Shown piece after piece: positions 43,155 to 51,737 of a DNA stretch of 64,000 bases. The stretch's first letter is position 1. Each line of letters begins with the position of its first letter. The stretch spans positions 248,001-312,000 of the forward strand of contig NZ_BMUA01000006.1 of NCBI RefSeq assembly GCF_014649955.1. Direction: 5' to 3'. A model generated the notes under the pieces. The model was given only the letters and a program-made list of their open reading frames with translations, did not search any database and had not been told where the DNA came from. The stretch is from Streptomyces violascens. Lineage in GTDB: Bacteria > Actinomycetota > Actinomycetes > Streptomycetales > Streptomycetaceae. Both the position numbers and the translations under genes were made by a program.

Positions 43155-45704
43155 TCACTCGCTCAGGCCCACCGCTGCGCCGGGCCGGCTGCGCAGGACG
43201 AGCGCGGCCGAGATCAGGGTGGTGACCAGCGTCAGGACGAAGGCGGCGACCACCACCGTGGCGAAGATCCACGGTGAGCCCTCCGGGACGGGCGAGCCGA
43301 GCACGCTCAGGCTCAGCGGCACCAGGGTCAGCCCCGCGACCAGCACCCCCAGTACGAGGCCCGCGACCGCGACCAGGATCGCCTCCACCGTCATCATGCG
43401 CAGCACCTGCCGCCGGGTGGCCCCGATGAGCCGCTGCAGCATGAACTCGCGGCGCCGCTCGGTGGTGGCCAGGACCTGCGTGTTGACCAGGGCGATCGTC
43501 GCGTAGCCGACGACCACGCCGAGCACCAGATAGGCCATCCAGGCCTGGGTGTCGTCCTGGCTCTGGTGCACCGCGCCGACCGTGGCCCGGGGCAGCACGC
43601 CGAGTCCGGGGTGCGTATCGGCCAGCGCCGACAGGTTCTGCTCCAGCAGGGCCGGGTCCGTCCCGGGCTTGGCGGTCACCGTGATCTGCGGGACCAGACC
43701 GGCGTCGGTGTGCTGGACCAGGAGCGAGGCCGGGAGCAGCGCGGTCTCGTAACCGCGGCGGGCGTCCACGGTGGCGACCAGCTTGAGGCTGACCTCCGCG
43801 CCGTCGCCGAGCCGCATCGGAACCATGTCGCCGAGCTTGAACCCGCCGGCCTCGGAGGCGGGCAGCGCGACGCTGTCGCCATGCAGGTCGTCCAGGCTGC
43901 CGGTGGTGGCGCGGAAGGCGGTGGTGCTGGTGACACCCTCGGCGGTGACGCCCTGCATGGGCATCTCGGTGGGCTCGAAGTCACCCTCGTCGATCTTGGA
44001 CTGAGAGGGCGGGGTCTTGGGCTCCAGGTAGCCGAGGCTGGAGATCTGGGCGGAGGCCGCAGCGACGCCGGGCTGCTTCTGGATGGTGTCCACCAGGGAC
44101 AGCGGAAGCCCCCCGGAGATTGAGGTGACCGCGAGGTCGGCCCGCATGTTGTCGCTGAACGCCCGCTCGGAGCCGCTGGACTGGGTGGTCTGGAGGTAGA
44201 TCAGCGCGGTGGCGAGTCCGGTGGCGAGCATGACGGGCATCACCGCTCCGGCCATCCGGCCGATCCGGGCCTTCGCGTTGAGGGTGGCCAGGCGTCCGGC
44301 GAGTCCGGTCAGTGCGCGCAGCGGCCGGCGGAGCACGGCCGCGATCACCTTGGCGAGTCCGGGGCCGAGCAGTCCGAACCCCGCGGTCCACAGCATCGCG
44401 GCCGGGGTCGCGGTGCTGCCCGCCGTGGGGCCCGCCATGCTCGCGGTGACCAGAGCGAGCGTGGTGCCGCCGCCGAGGAAGAGCAGCGCGAAGATCAGCC
44501 GCGGGGCGCTGACCCACTTGCGCTGGAGGGAGGCTTCGGCGAGGGCTTCGGTGGGCCGGGTGCGCGCCGCGCCGCGGGCCGAGATGAAGGCCGCGCCGAG
44601 CGCGGTGAGCAGGGCCGTGCCCACGCCGGTCACCATGGGGATCCAGCCGGCCCGGTACGCCAGGGCGTCGGGCACCACGTCGCCGCGGGCGAAGGCGGCG
44701 AGCAGCCACTTCCCTACGGTCGGGCCGGGGTAGCAGGCGAGACCGGTGGCGATGACGGCGATGAACAGGGTCTCGCCGAGGATGAGCCGGCGCAGCTGGC
44801 CGGGTGTGGTCCCGATCGCCCGAAGCAGCGCCATCTCGCGCTGCCGCTGCTGGATCGAGAGCCCGGTGGTGCTGGCGACGACGAAGACGGTGACCATCGC
44901 GGAGAGGCCGCCGAACACCGAGGCCAGGGTGACCAGTTTGCTGCTGTCGGTGACGATGGACGGGTTCTCGGCCCACCCCCGCTTGTCACCGGTCAGTACG
45001 GAGACGGCGCTGCCGACGACCGCCTTCCTGATCTCCGCCACCACCTGGCCGCGGTCGGCTCCGGGCGTGGTGAGCACGCCGATGTTGTCGAGCTTGCCGG
45101 GCCGCCCGCCGGCCTGTGCGGCCGATTGGTCGGAGAGGAAGAGGCTCTCGCTCTCGTCGGCTCCTGTGGCGAGGCCGGAGACCGTGAGCTCCTTGGCGCC
45201 GCCGTGGACCAGGAGTTGGATCCGCTGCCCGCGGCCGAGTCCGGCCTTCGCGGCGAGCCTCGTGCCGAGCACGACCTGGCCGGGCCCGGCGGGTGCGCTG
45301 CCCTCAGTGAGCCGGTAGGGGGCGAGCCCGGCCGAGGACCAGCCGTGGCCGGTGACTTTGACCGGCGCGGCCCCGGCGCCGCCCGGCGCCACGGTGGCGT
45401 CGAAGGACAGGTCGGGCACGGCGTCGGCCACGCCGGGCAGCGCCTTGATCGTGGCGGCGAGGGAGGCGTCCAGGTGGACGCGCTCGGTGAAGACGGTCTG
45501 GCCCCCGGTGCCGGGATGGTTCTGGTCGCCGGTGACGACGATCGGCGCCGCGCCGAGCCGGCCGGGCGGCGCGGCGCTGCGCAGCCCGGTCTCGAACAGG
45601 CCCCCGCAGCCGATCACGATCGCGGCGCCGAAGAACAGCGCGATGAACGAGGCGATGAAGCCGCCCTTGTGGAAGCGCAGGGTGCGCAGCGCGATGCGGA
45701 TCAC
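43155..45704 (-). CDS. FtsX/MacB-type ABC permease
   Basis: An 849-residue permease with the duplicated FtsX layout: an N-terminal helix (about residues 17-37), a large outer domain, three helices near 265-380, further helices near 405-505 and 510s, a second outer domain, and three C-terminal helices (about 725-840). Family segments such as QQRQREMALLRAIGTTPGQL and TERRREFMLQRLIGATRRQV flank the helices. It starts at GTG 45704, overlapping the ATPase stop by 4 bases. Such transporters handle peptides or lipids and often give self-resistance in antibiotic clusters. It is the last gene of a five-gene operon. Confidence 0.92.
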   Translation of the reverse strand: MIRIALRTLRFHKGGFIASFIALFFGAAIVIGCGGLFETGLRSAAPPGRLGAAPIVVTGDQNHPGTGGQTVFTERVHLDASLAATIKALPGVADAVPDLSFDATVAPGGAGAAPVKVTGHGWSSAGLAPYRLTEGSAPAGPGQVVLGTRLAAKAGLGRGQRIQLLVHGGAKELTVSGLATGADESESLFLSDQSAAQAGGRPGKLDNIGVLTTPGADRGQVVAEIRKAVVGSAVSVLTGDKRGWAENPSIVTDSSKLVTLASVFGGLSAMVTVFVVASTTGLSIQQRQREMALLRAIGTTPGQLRRLILGETLFIAVIATGLACYPGPTVGKWLLAAFARGDVVPDALAYRAGWIPMVTGVGTALLTALGAAFISARGAARTRPTEALAEASLQRKWVSAPRLIFALLFLGGGTTLALVTASMAGPTAGSTATPAAMLWTAGFGLLGPGLAKVIAAVLRRPLRALTGLAGRLATLNAKARIGRMAGAVMPVMLATGLATALIYLQTTQSSGSERAFSDNMRADLAVTSISGGLPLSLVDTIQKQPGVAAASAQISSLGYLEPKTPPSQSKIDEGDFEPTEMPMQGVTAEGVTSTTAFRATTGSLDDLHGDSVALPASEAGGFKLGDMVPMRLGDGAEVSLKLVATVDARRGYETALLPASLLVQHTDAGLVPQITVTAKPGTDPALLEQNLSALADTHPGLGVLPRATVGAVHQSQDDTQAWMAYLVLGVVVGYATIALVNTQVLATTERRREFMLQRLIGATRRQVLRMMTVEAILVAVAGLVLGVLVAGLTLVPLSLSVLGSPVPEGSPWIFATVVVAAFVLTLVTTLISAALVLRSRPGAAVGLSE

Positions 45705-46501
45705 CGGGGCACCCCGTGTCCGGCGCGGACCGCGGCGGAATCCTGGCCCCAGGCACCAAGGCTCGTCATGCGTTCGGCGACCTGGTCGGCGGTGGGCCTG
45801 TCGAGATGGCTGACGAACTGTCCGTCCGCGAGGAAGAGCACGCGGTCGGCGTGGGAGGCGGCGACCGGGTCGTGGGTGACCATCACGATGGTCTGGCCGG
45901 CCTGCCGCACGGACTCGCGCAGCAGCGTCAGCACTTCGCGGGCGGCGTAGGTGTCGAGGGCGCCGGTCGGTTCGTCGCCGAAGACGACCGCGGGCTTGGT
46001 GATCAGGGCCCGGGCGATGGCGACGCGCTGCTGCTGGCCGCCGGAGAGCTCACCGGGCCGGCTGCCCCTCTTGTCCGCGAGGCCGACACGCTCCAGGACC
46101 TCCTCCACCGCGGCCTTCTTGGGCCGGTGGCCCGCGAGCCGGAGCGGCAGGCCCACGTTGTCGACCACGCTCAGGGCGGGAAGGAGGTTGAACGCCTGGA
46201 AGATGAAACCGACCCGTTCGCGGCGCAGCTTGGTCAGCTCGCGCTCCTTCAGGGGCGAGAGGTCCACACCGTCGAGCAGCACCGTCCCCGAGGTCGGCCG
46301 GTCGAGCCCGGCCGCGCAGTGCAGGAAGGTGGACTTGCCGGAGCCGGAGGGTCCCATCACCGCGGTGAACGTGCCGCGCGGCAGACCGAGGGTCACGCCG
46401 TCGAGCGCGGCCACGCGGTTCTTGGACCCGCCGTAGACCTTGCGTACGGATTCGAGCCGTACGACGTCCTGTCCGTACTGAGGGTTCGGCGTCCCCGTCA
46501 T
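45701..46501 (-). CDS. MacB/LolD-type ABC ATPase
   Basis: A 266-residue ATPase: Walker [15 protein letters not shown]-loop [18 protein letters not shown], signature [15 protein letters not shown], Walker [14 protein letters not shown]-loop VMVTHD. The FQ..NLLP pattern is typical of LolD/MacB/BceA partners of FtsX permeases. It overlaps both neighbours by 4 bases. It drives the permease encoded next. Confidence 0.95.
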   Translation of the reverse strand: MTGTPNPQYGQDVVRLESVRKVYGGSKNRVAALDGVTLGLPRGTFTAVMGPSGSGKSTFLHCAAGLDRPTSGTVLLDGVDLSPLKERELTKLRRERVGFIFQAFNLLPALSVVDNVGLPLRLAGHRPKKAAVEEVLERVGLADKRGSRPGELSGGQQQRVAIARALITKPAVVFGDEPTGALDTYAAREVLTLLRESVRQAGQTIVMVTHDPVAASHADRVLFLADGQFVSHLDRPTADQVAERMTSLGAWGQDSAAVRAGHGVPR

Positions 46502-47286
46502 GAACTGTGTCCTTCGCTGAGGGTGAGCCCGGGCAGCGGGCCATGGGATACGAGCGCCAGGGGGCCGGGCTCGGTGAGGATCCGCTTGGCCCGCGCGAGC
46601 GGGTCCGGGGGCGGGCGGAGCAGCGTGTGGGCGACGGTCAGGTGCAGCCGGGCCGCCGCGACCACGAGGTAGGCGGCGTACAGGAGGAGCGCGAGGCAGA
46701 GGGCCGCGGTGATCAGGGCTGCGGGCCAGTTGTCGATCCGCACGCCTGGGGCGCCGTGCCCGGGTCCGCCCAGCCATGGGCCGGTGCCCCGTCCCCCGTC
46801 GCTCTTCGGGGAGTCGATGCTCCAGAACCACAGCGGCAGCGTGACGCCGGCGAGGAGGCCGAGCCACACCGCGAGCGCGAGGAGGTCCAGCACCAGCAGG
46901 AAGGGGAACAGCAGCACCAGGCAGGCGATGTCCCGAAAGGTCACCGGGTCCCCGCAGCGTGCCTTGAACTGCCCCACGAGGCCCGGCTTCCCGGGCTCCC
47001 GGTAGGCGTACGGAATGGGCTCGTCGACCAGTACGGCGCGCCCCCGCTCGACCTGGGCGCAGCAGCGTACGACCCACGCCGAGCCGACGGTCAGCGCCAC
47101 CGTGACGGTGAGCTGCATGAAGACGAGGCCGAGCGCCACGGCGAGGGCCGCGACCGCGAACAGGACCGGGCCCGCCACCAGATAGCCGGCCAGGTACCCG
47201 GTCGCGCGCCAGGGCGTGGAGGAGAGGAGCATGCGCAGCGGGTCGCGCCCACGGGGCAGTTTGCGGCCGGGCCTGAGTGCGATCAC
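46498..47286 (-). CDS. Stand-alone Sensor-domain membrane protein
   Basis: A 262-residue membrane protein with about four to five helices (residues about 30-80, 120-155, 185-215). It resembles the putative sensor domain found at the N-terminus of many streptomycete histidine kinases (PF13796 type), but no kinase domain follows. It starts at GTG 47286 overlapping the previous stop and its stop overlaps the ATPase start. In this operon it may bind the transported compound or couple to the ABC transporter. Family call is from pattern memory and moderately sure. Confidence 0.7.
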   Translation of the reverse strand: MIALRPGRKLPRGRDPLRMLLSSTPWRATGYLAGYLVAGPVLFAVAALAVALGLVFMQLTVTVALTVGSAWVVRCCAQVERGRAVLVDEPIPYAYREPGKPGLVGQFKARCGDPVTFRDIACLVLLFPFLLVLDLLALAVWLGLLAGVTLPLWFWSIDSPKSDGGRGTGPWLGGPGHGAPGVRIDNWPAALITAALCLALLLYAAYLVVAAARLHLTVAHTLLRPPPDPLARAKRILTEPGPLALVSHGPLPGLTLSEGHSS

Positions 47287-47516
47287 TCGACGCTCCGCAG
47301 AAGGTTCTCGATCGACTTCATCCGCTCGTCGAGCGCGCCGAGCTGGACCCTCAGCGCCTCCTGGACGCCGGGCAGTTCCTCGGCCAGTTTGCGGAATTCG
47401 GCCATGGCGACCGCGTCGGCGCGATGGCGCAGCAGCCGGAAGTAGGCGACGACGCTGCCCGTGATCCCGCCCACGACGAGCAGGGTGATGGTGATGGTGA
47501 TGACGGCGCCGGTCAT
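47283..47516 (-). CDS. Small membrane protein with coiled coil (copy B)
   Basis: A 77-residue paralogue of the protein at 40407-40640, with the same N-terminal membrane helix (MTGAVITITITLLVVGGITG), the identical HRADAVAMAE core and a coiled-coil end SIENLLRSVE. ATG 47516 overlaps the regulator's stop by 4 bases, and its own stop overlaps the Sensor-domain gene. Equal length and position-by-position similarity argue for a recent duplication within the cluster. Function unknown; likely an accessory part of the sensing/transport operon. Confidence 0.88.
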   Translation of the reverse strand: MTGAVITITITLLVVGGITGSVVAYFRLLRHRADAVAMAEFRKLAEELPGVQEALRVQLGALDERMKSIENLLRSVE

Positions 47517-47842
47517 GCCGCGGTCCCCTTCTTCATGTTGACGGGCCCTTCCGTGTCCTGGGCGACGGCCCCGACGATCGTGGCGAGGTTGACGTGCAGG
47601 TCGAACGGCGCCAGCTCGAAGTACTTCAACGCCTTGCCGTCCGGGGAGAGTTCGAGGTTGCTCACGACCAGTTCGGCCTTCTCCAGCCGTTCCAGGTGCA
47701 TGTAGAGCAGCGGCCTCGACATCTCCAGGCGGCGGGCCAGCTCGCTGACGTAGAGCCTGCCGCCCGCGAGTTCGGCGATGGCGCGGAGCCGTTGCCGGTG
47801 GCCCACCGCGGCGAGAACTGCCAGCAGATCGTCGCTCGTCAT
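47513..47842 (-). CDS. ArsR-like winged-helix regulator (copy B)
   Basis: A 109-residue single-domain regulator: helices around LLAVLAAVGHRQRLRAIAEL, wHTH with YVSELARRLEMSRPLLYMHL and wing region SPDGKALKYFELAPFDLHVN. Its first 96 residues share 76 identical positions with the regulator at 59671-60045. It is the first gene of the five-gene operon and lies 28 bases from an inverted repeat TGTAAGT-N4-ACTTACA, its probable operator. It has no obvious metal-binding Cys motif, so it likely senses something other than a metal. Confidence 0.92.
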   Translation of the reverse strand: MTSDDLLAVLAAVGHRQRLRAIAELAGGRLYVSELARRLEMSRPLLYMHLERLEKAELVVSNLELSPDGKALKYFELAPFDLHVNLATIVGAVAQDTEGPVNMKKGTAA

Positions 47843-47870
47843 GGCTCACCCTCTCCGACAACTCGAAGCC

Positions 47871-47888
47871 TGTAAGTTGAGACTTACA
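47871..47888 (-). promoter_or_regulatory. Candidate operator of the five-gene operon
   Basis: Perfect 7-bp inverted repeat TGTAAGT (47871-47877) and ACTTACA (47882-47888) with spacer TGAG, in the otherwise GC-rich gap upstream of the ArsR-like regulator. Size and place fit a dimeric winged-helix regulator. The same sequence was not found upstream of the paralogous regulator at 59.7 kb. Confidence 0.6.
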
Positions 47889-48068
47889 TATGACGATGCG
47901 CGCGGTCAAGAGTAAGGGTCGGCAGTCCGGTGTCGCCCGGCCCTGTTTCACCCCGGCCCCCAACTCCCTTTTCCAGTAAGGGAGAAGCTCCGAAGCGGGC
48001 ATGCGCGAAGGTCCGACCCTCGGAGCAGGGGCGGACCTGTGGCGCGGTTCGGATCGGTGGCGGGTCCG

Positions 48069-48593
48069 TCAGAGTTCGGACCAGACGCGGAACTGCCTCA
48101 GCCCGTACAACAGCGGGGGCAGACCGTGCCGCCCAGTGATGAGGCGGACCTCGCCGAAGACGGTGACGTGATCGCCGACGCGGTGGACCGCGGACACGTC
48201 GCAGTCGGCGACGGTGTGCGCGTCGCGGACCAGATGCGGCCCGCCCGCGTCCGTCTCCTGCTCCCACGGGACCATGCGGAAGCGGTCCGGGTTGCCGGAG
48301 GCGAACAGCTCGGCCGTCTCCCGCGCCCCTTCGTGCAGCAGGTTCACCGCGAAGGTGCCCCGCTCCAGGATCGCTTCGAGGGTCGGGCTGCCGTCGCGCA
48401 GGCAGACCAGCAGGGTGGGCGGGCTGAGCGTGACGCTGCACACCGAGGAGCACGTCATGCCGCGCGGCGCCCCGTCGTGACCGGTGGTGGTGACCACGCC
48501 GACGCCGGTGGGGAAACCGCTCATCATCGCGCGGAAGCGGTCGGGCGTCGCCGGGTCGGCCACCTCTTCTACGTTCATGGCGCGTTCGGTCAT
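48069..48593 (-). CDS. Flavin reductase, halogenase partner
   Basis: A 174-residue flavin reductase-like protein: the N-terminal DRFRAMMSGFPTGVGVVTTT and MTCSSVCSVTLSPPTLLVCL are the family's flavin-binding segments. It should supply FADH2 from NAD(P)H to the flavin-dependent halogenase two genes upstream. ATG 48593 overlaps the antiporter's stop (ATGA); a much longer in-frame reading through the antiporter gene is not used. The order halogenase-antiporter-reductase mirrors rebH-rebU-rebF of the rebeccamycin cluster. Confidence 0.92.
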   Translation of the reverse strand: MTERAMNVEEVADPATPDRFRAMMSGFPTGVGVVTTTGHDGAPRGMTCSSVCSVTLSPPTLLVCLRDGSPTLEAILERGTFAVNLLHEGARETAELFASGNPDRFRMVPWEQETDAGGPHLVRDAHTVADCDVSAVHRVGDHVTVFGEVRLITGRHGLPPLLYGLRQFRVWSEL

Positions 48594-49882
48594 CGGACAC
48601 TGCTTTCTGTCGCTACGGCAAACGCCCCGGTGCCGAGGCGGCGCTCCCCCCGGTCGAGGAGATTCAGGAGCGGTCCCGTCATGGCCGTCGTCGTCAGCGC
48701 CATGACGATCAGCGCAAGGACGACGGGTCCGGTCAGGATCCCGGAGCTCAACCCGGCCTGGAGGACGATGAGTTCGGTCAGTCCGCGGGTGTTCATGAGG
48801 ACGGCGATCCTGCGTGCCGTCCGTGGGGGCCGCCCGCTCCGGCGCGCCCCCAGATAGCCGCCGAGCCCCTTGCCCACGCAGCCGAGCACGACGGCCGAGG
48901 CGATCAGCAGCCACGAGGTGTCGGAGAACGAGCCGGTGAGCACGGTGATCCCGGTGACCACGAAGAACGCCGGGGCAAGGACGCCCCCGGCCCGCGAGAC
49001 CGAGGTCACCGCACGCTCCCAGGGCGCGTTCTCGCCCCCCGGGATCGACAGGCCGACCAGGGCCGCGCCGAGGATCGCCGTCATCCCGAGGTGTTCCATG
49101 GCCAGCGCGACCGTGAGGGCCGCTGCGCCGAGGACCACCGCCGCGGTGCGCGGCATTCGCACGCAGGCGTTCCGGGCGGCCTGGGTGCGCAGCCCGTACC
49201 GGACGGCAAGGGCGCACACCGCGCCGAACGCGAGCGCCCGGACCGAGTGCAGCGAGCTCTCCAGGCTTCCCTTGCCGAGAGAGATGGCGAGGGTGAGCAG
49301 CAGCCAGCCGATCGCGTCGATGACGATGGCCGCCGCCAAAGCGGTCTGGCCCGCGGCAGATCGGGTCATTCCGCGGTCCGCCAGGATCCGGGCCATGACG
49401 GGTACGGCGGTGATCGACATCGACACCGCGACCATCAGCACGAAGGCCGGGAGCGGGGCGCCGCCGCGCGCCGCGCTGTCGTCGGTGACCAGGACCAGGC
49501 CGGCCAGGAGCAGGCCGGTCACCAGCGGCGGAGCCAGCGCCCCGGCCGCCACCCACAGCGTGCCGCGGCGCGGCGGCCCGCCGGAGTCGGCCCCCAGCTT
49601 GTGGGCGAGGCCGACCAGGAACAGGACCAGACCGGCCTGGGAGACCAGCTTGACCACGTCGAACACGGGGCCCGGCAGCAGCGCGTCCAGGGTGTCCCGC
49701 CCGAACAGGGCGATCACGGCGGGCCCGGAGAGCAGCCCCACCACGATCTCCCCGATGACCTCGGGCTGGCGCAGCGTCCTGGCGAGGGCCCGGCCCGCCA
49801 GGGCTATCAGCAGGATGACGGCGAGCGCCACCGCTACGTGCGCCAGGCGCGGCGCGTCGCCGAAAAGCCTCAGCGTTTCCAT
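48590..49882 (-). CDS. Cation/proton antiporter (CPA2 family), RebU-like
   Basis: A 430-residue membrane protein with 12 or 13 hydrophobic helices of the Na+/H+ exchanger family; ALARTLRQPEVIGEIVVGLL and the paired half-repeats are typical. It lies between the halogenase and flavin reductase genes, as rebU does in the rebeccamycin cluster. Its role there is not settled; ion or chloride balance and product export have been suggested as possibilities. Start ATG 49882 is 23 bases after the halogenase stop. Confidence 0.9.
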   Translation of the reverse strand: METLRLFGDAPRLAHVAVALAVILLIALAGRALARTLRQPEVIGEIVVGLLSGPAVIALFGRDTLDALLPGPVFDVVKLVSQAGLVLFLVGLAHKLGADSGGPPRRGTLWVAAGALAPPLVTGLLLAGLVLVTDDSAARGGAPLPAFVLMVAVSMSITAVPVMARILADRGMTRSAAGQTALAAAIVIDAIGWLLLTLAISLGKGSLESSLHSVRALAFGAVCALAVRYGLRTQAARNACVRMPRTAAVVLGAAALTVALAMEHLGMTAILGAALVGLSIPGGENAPWERAVTSVSRAGGVLAPAFFVVTGITVLTGSFSDTSWLLIASAVVLGCVGKGLGGYLGARRSGRPPRTARRIAVLMNTRGLTELIVLQAGLSSGILTGPVVLALIVMALTTTAMTGPLLNLLDRGERRLGTGAFAVATESSVR

Positions 49883-49904
49883 TTCGCGCTCCCCCGTCGC
49901 CCGC

Positions 49905-51455
49905 TCAGTGGTGCTGGGCGAAGTATTCGTACGCCTTGGGCAGCGTCTCGGTCAACCGGCGGGTCTTGTCGCGGATCGCCGCGAACTCCCGCTCGGCGGC
50001 GGCAGGATCGGACAGCGCGAGCGCGGGCGAAGGCTTCATCTCGATTCCGCCCATACCGAGCAGAACGCACATGTACGAGTAGGCGGGAAGACCGTGATAG
50101 TACGGGAAAATGCTCTCGGAGTCGGGAACCTGGGTCTTCCACATCTCCAGGCGCTCGGCGAGCGAGTCGGGAATGGCCCGGGTCTTGGTGTCGCGCCAGT
50201 ACTGGGTGTCCTGCCGCTTGGCCGCGACGTAGTGCAGGACCAGGAATTCGCGGATTCCGTCCATGACATGGGCGATGGACCGGTTGTAGAGGACGCGCTG
50301 GTTGGGGTTCCAGTCCTCGTTCGGGAAGTTCTTCGCAATCTGCTCGATGGCGTGGTGAATGAAGAAGATTCCGGTGGATTCGAGCGGCTCGACGAATCCG
50401 CTGGAAAGTCCGACGGCCACACAGTTGTTGACCCACGAATTGCGGCTGCGGCCGATCCGCATCTTGATGTGGTTGGCATTGACGTCGGCCGCCGCCGGGC
50501 CGACGAACTCGCGCAGGGTGCGCTCGGCGTCCTCGGGCGAGAGGTAGTCCTTGGCGTAGACGTAGCCGGTGCCGACCCGGCCCATCAGCGGAATCGTCCA
50601 GATCCAGCCGGCGTCCTGGGCGGTGGCGGTGGTGCAGGGCATGATGCCGCGCTTCTCCATGTCCATCGGGACCTGGAGGGCGACCGCGCTGTCGTTGGGC
50701 AGCGTGTCCGCGTAGGAGATGAACGGCTCGTCGAGCGCCTTGTTGATGAGCAGCGCGCGGAATCCGGTGCAGTCGATGTAGAGGTCGCCGCTGATGTCGC
50801 CGTGCTCGGCGGTGGTGACGCCGCTGATCCAGCCGCGGTCGTCCAGGTTGACCTGCTGCACGTCGTCGACGATGTGCTTGACGCCACGTTCCACCGAGTA
50901 CTTCGTCAAGTACTTGGCGAGCAGCGCGGCCTCGAACTGGTACGCGTAGGGGAACTGGGTCTTGCCCTGGTGCTCGGACATCGTCAGGCCCTGCATCTCG
51001 TCCGCGCCCTCGTCGAAGGGCTGGTCGATGAGCGTGCCGTCGAGGCGGCGCGGGCTGAGCCCGGCGTCGATGACCGAGGGCATGACGAAGCAGTCCTTGT
51101 CGAACCGGTCCGTCGGCCCCTGCTGGAGCCACCAGTCGGTCAGCGGGAAGCCGTTGACCGAGCGCATCTGCTCGAAGGGGTGGTAGAAGTAGTGGCCCTT
51201 CTCGCGCCAGTTCTCGAACCGCACGGCGAGCTTGTACGTGGCGTTGCAGGCCGGCATCCAGTCCTTCTCCTTGAGTCCGAGGAACTCGAAGAAGTGCCGG
51301 ATGTCGCTGAAGGTGGCCTCGCCCACGCCGACCGCGCCGACGTGCCCGGACTCCACGAGGGTCACGTTTATTCGGTCCCCGAACGCGGCCTTGAGGTACG
51401 AGGCCGTCATCCAACCGGCTGTTCCGCCACCCACGATCACGACTTTGTTGAGCAC
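49905..51455 (-). CDS. FADH2-dependent tryptophan halogenase, PyrH-like
   Basis: A 516-residue flavin-dependent halogenase. The FAD motif is GGGTAGW (residues 9-15), the catalytic lysine is Lys75 (TYKLAVRFENW), the halogenase motif is GWIWTIPL near 283, and the conserved Glu is in FVEPLESTGIFF near 355. Length and many blocks (YKLAVRFENW, ERGVKHIVDDVQQV, DRGWISGV, EFLVLHY) match the 5-halogenase PyrH more than the 7-halogenases PrnA/RebH of 530-538 residues. Predicted product is 5-chlorotryptophan; regiochemistry is inferred, not proven. Confidence 0.95.
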   Translation of the reverse strand: MLNKVVIVGGGTAGWMTASYLKAAFGDRINVTLVESGHVGAVGVGEATFSDIRHFFEFLGLKEKDWMPACNATYKLAVRFENWREKGHYFYHPFEQMRSVNGFPLTDWWLQQGPTDRFDKDCFVMPSVIDAGLSPRRLDGTLIDQPFDEGADEMQGLTMSEHQGKTQFPYAYQFEAALLAKYLTKYSVERGVKHIVDDVQQVNLDDRGWISGVTTAEHGDISGDLYIDCTGFRALLINKALDEPFISYADTLPNDSAVALQVPMDMEKRGIMPCTTATAQDAGWIWTIPLMGRVGTGYVYAKDYLSPEDAERTLREFVGPAAADVNANHIKMRIGRSRNSWVNNCVAVGLSSGFVEPLESTGIFFIHHAIEQIAKNFPNEDWNPNQRVLYNRSIAHVMDGIREFLVLHYVAAKRQDTQYWRDTKTRAIPDSLAERLEMWKTQVPDSESIFPYYHGLPAYSYMCVLLGMGGIEMKPSPALALSDPAAAEREFAAIRDKTRRLTETLPKAYEYFAQHH

Positions 51456-51737
51456 TGGTGACTCCTGTTCGCTAGCTCCACGAGTTTCGCCAGTGGCTCC
51501 GGCCCATGGAGTGGAACGTGCTGGGTGGCGCCACCGAGAAATGAGACTAGGTGCCGGTCAAATCGGCGCACAGATCATTAAGTGATGGCCGAAAAGCCCA
51601 GGTGGGGCTGACCGGACGAACAGTTGAGCCATGGCGGCGAATGGGGCGTCAGCCCACTGTCAGCGCTGCCCAGGAGCATGAAACGCGGGGTTACCGGGTG
51701 GGAATCGCTCCGCCCGCCCGCTGCAATGGAGATTTGG
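51456..51737. promoter_or_regulatory. Divergent promoter region halogenase/SbnB
   Basis: A gap of 282 bases between the divergent halogenase and sbnB-like genes. It must carry both promoters; no clear -10/-35 pair, repeat or gene is evident to me. Confidence 0.4.

Noticed and set aside
48069..49556. 495-codon frame covering the flavin reductase and part of the antiporter gene
   Set aside because: Only the last 174 residues match flavin reductases; the rest lies opposite in phase within the antiporter coding sequence.
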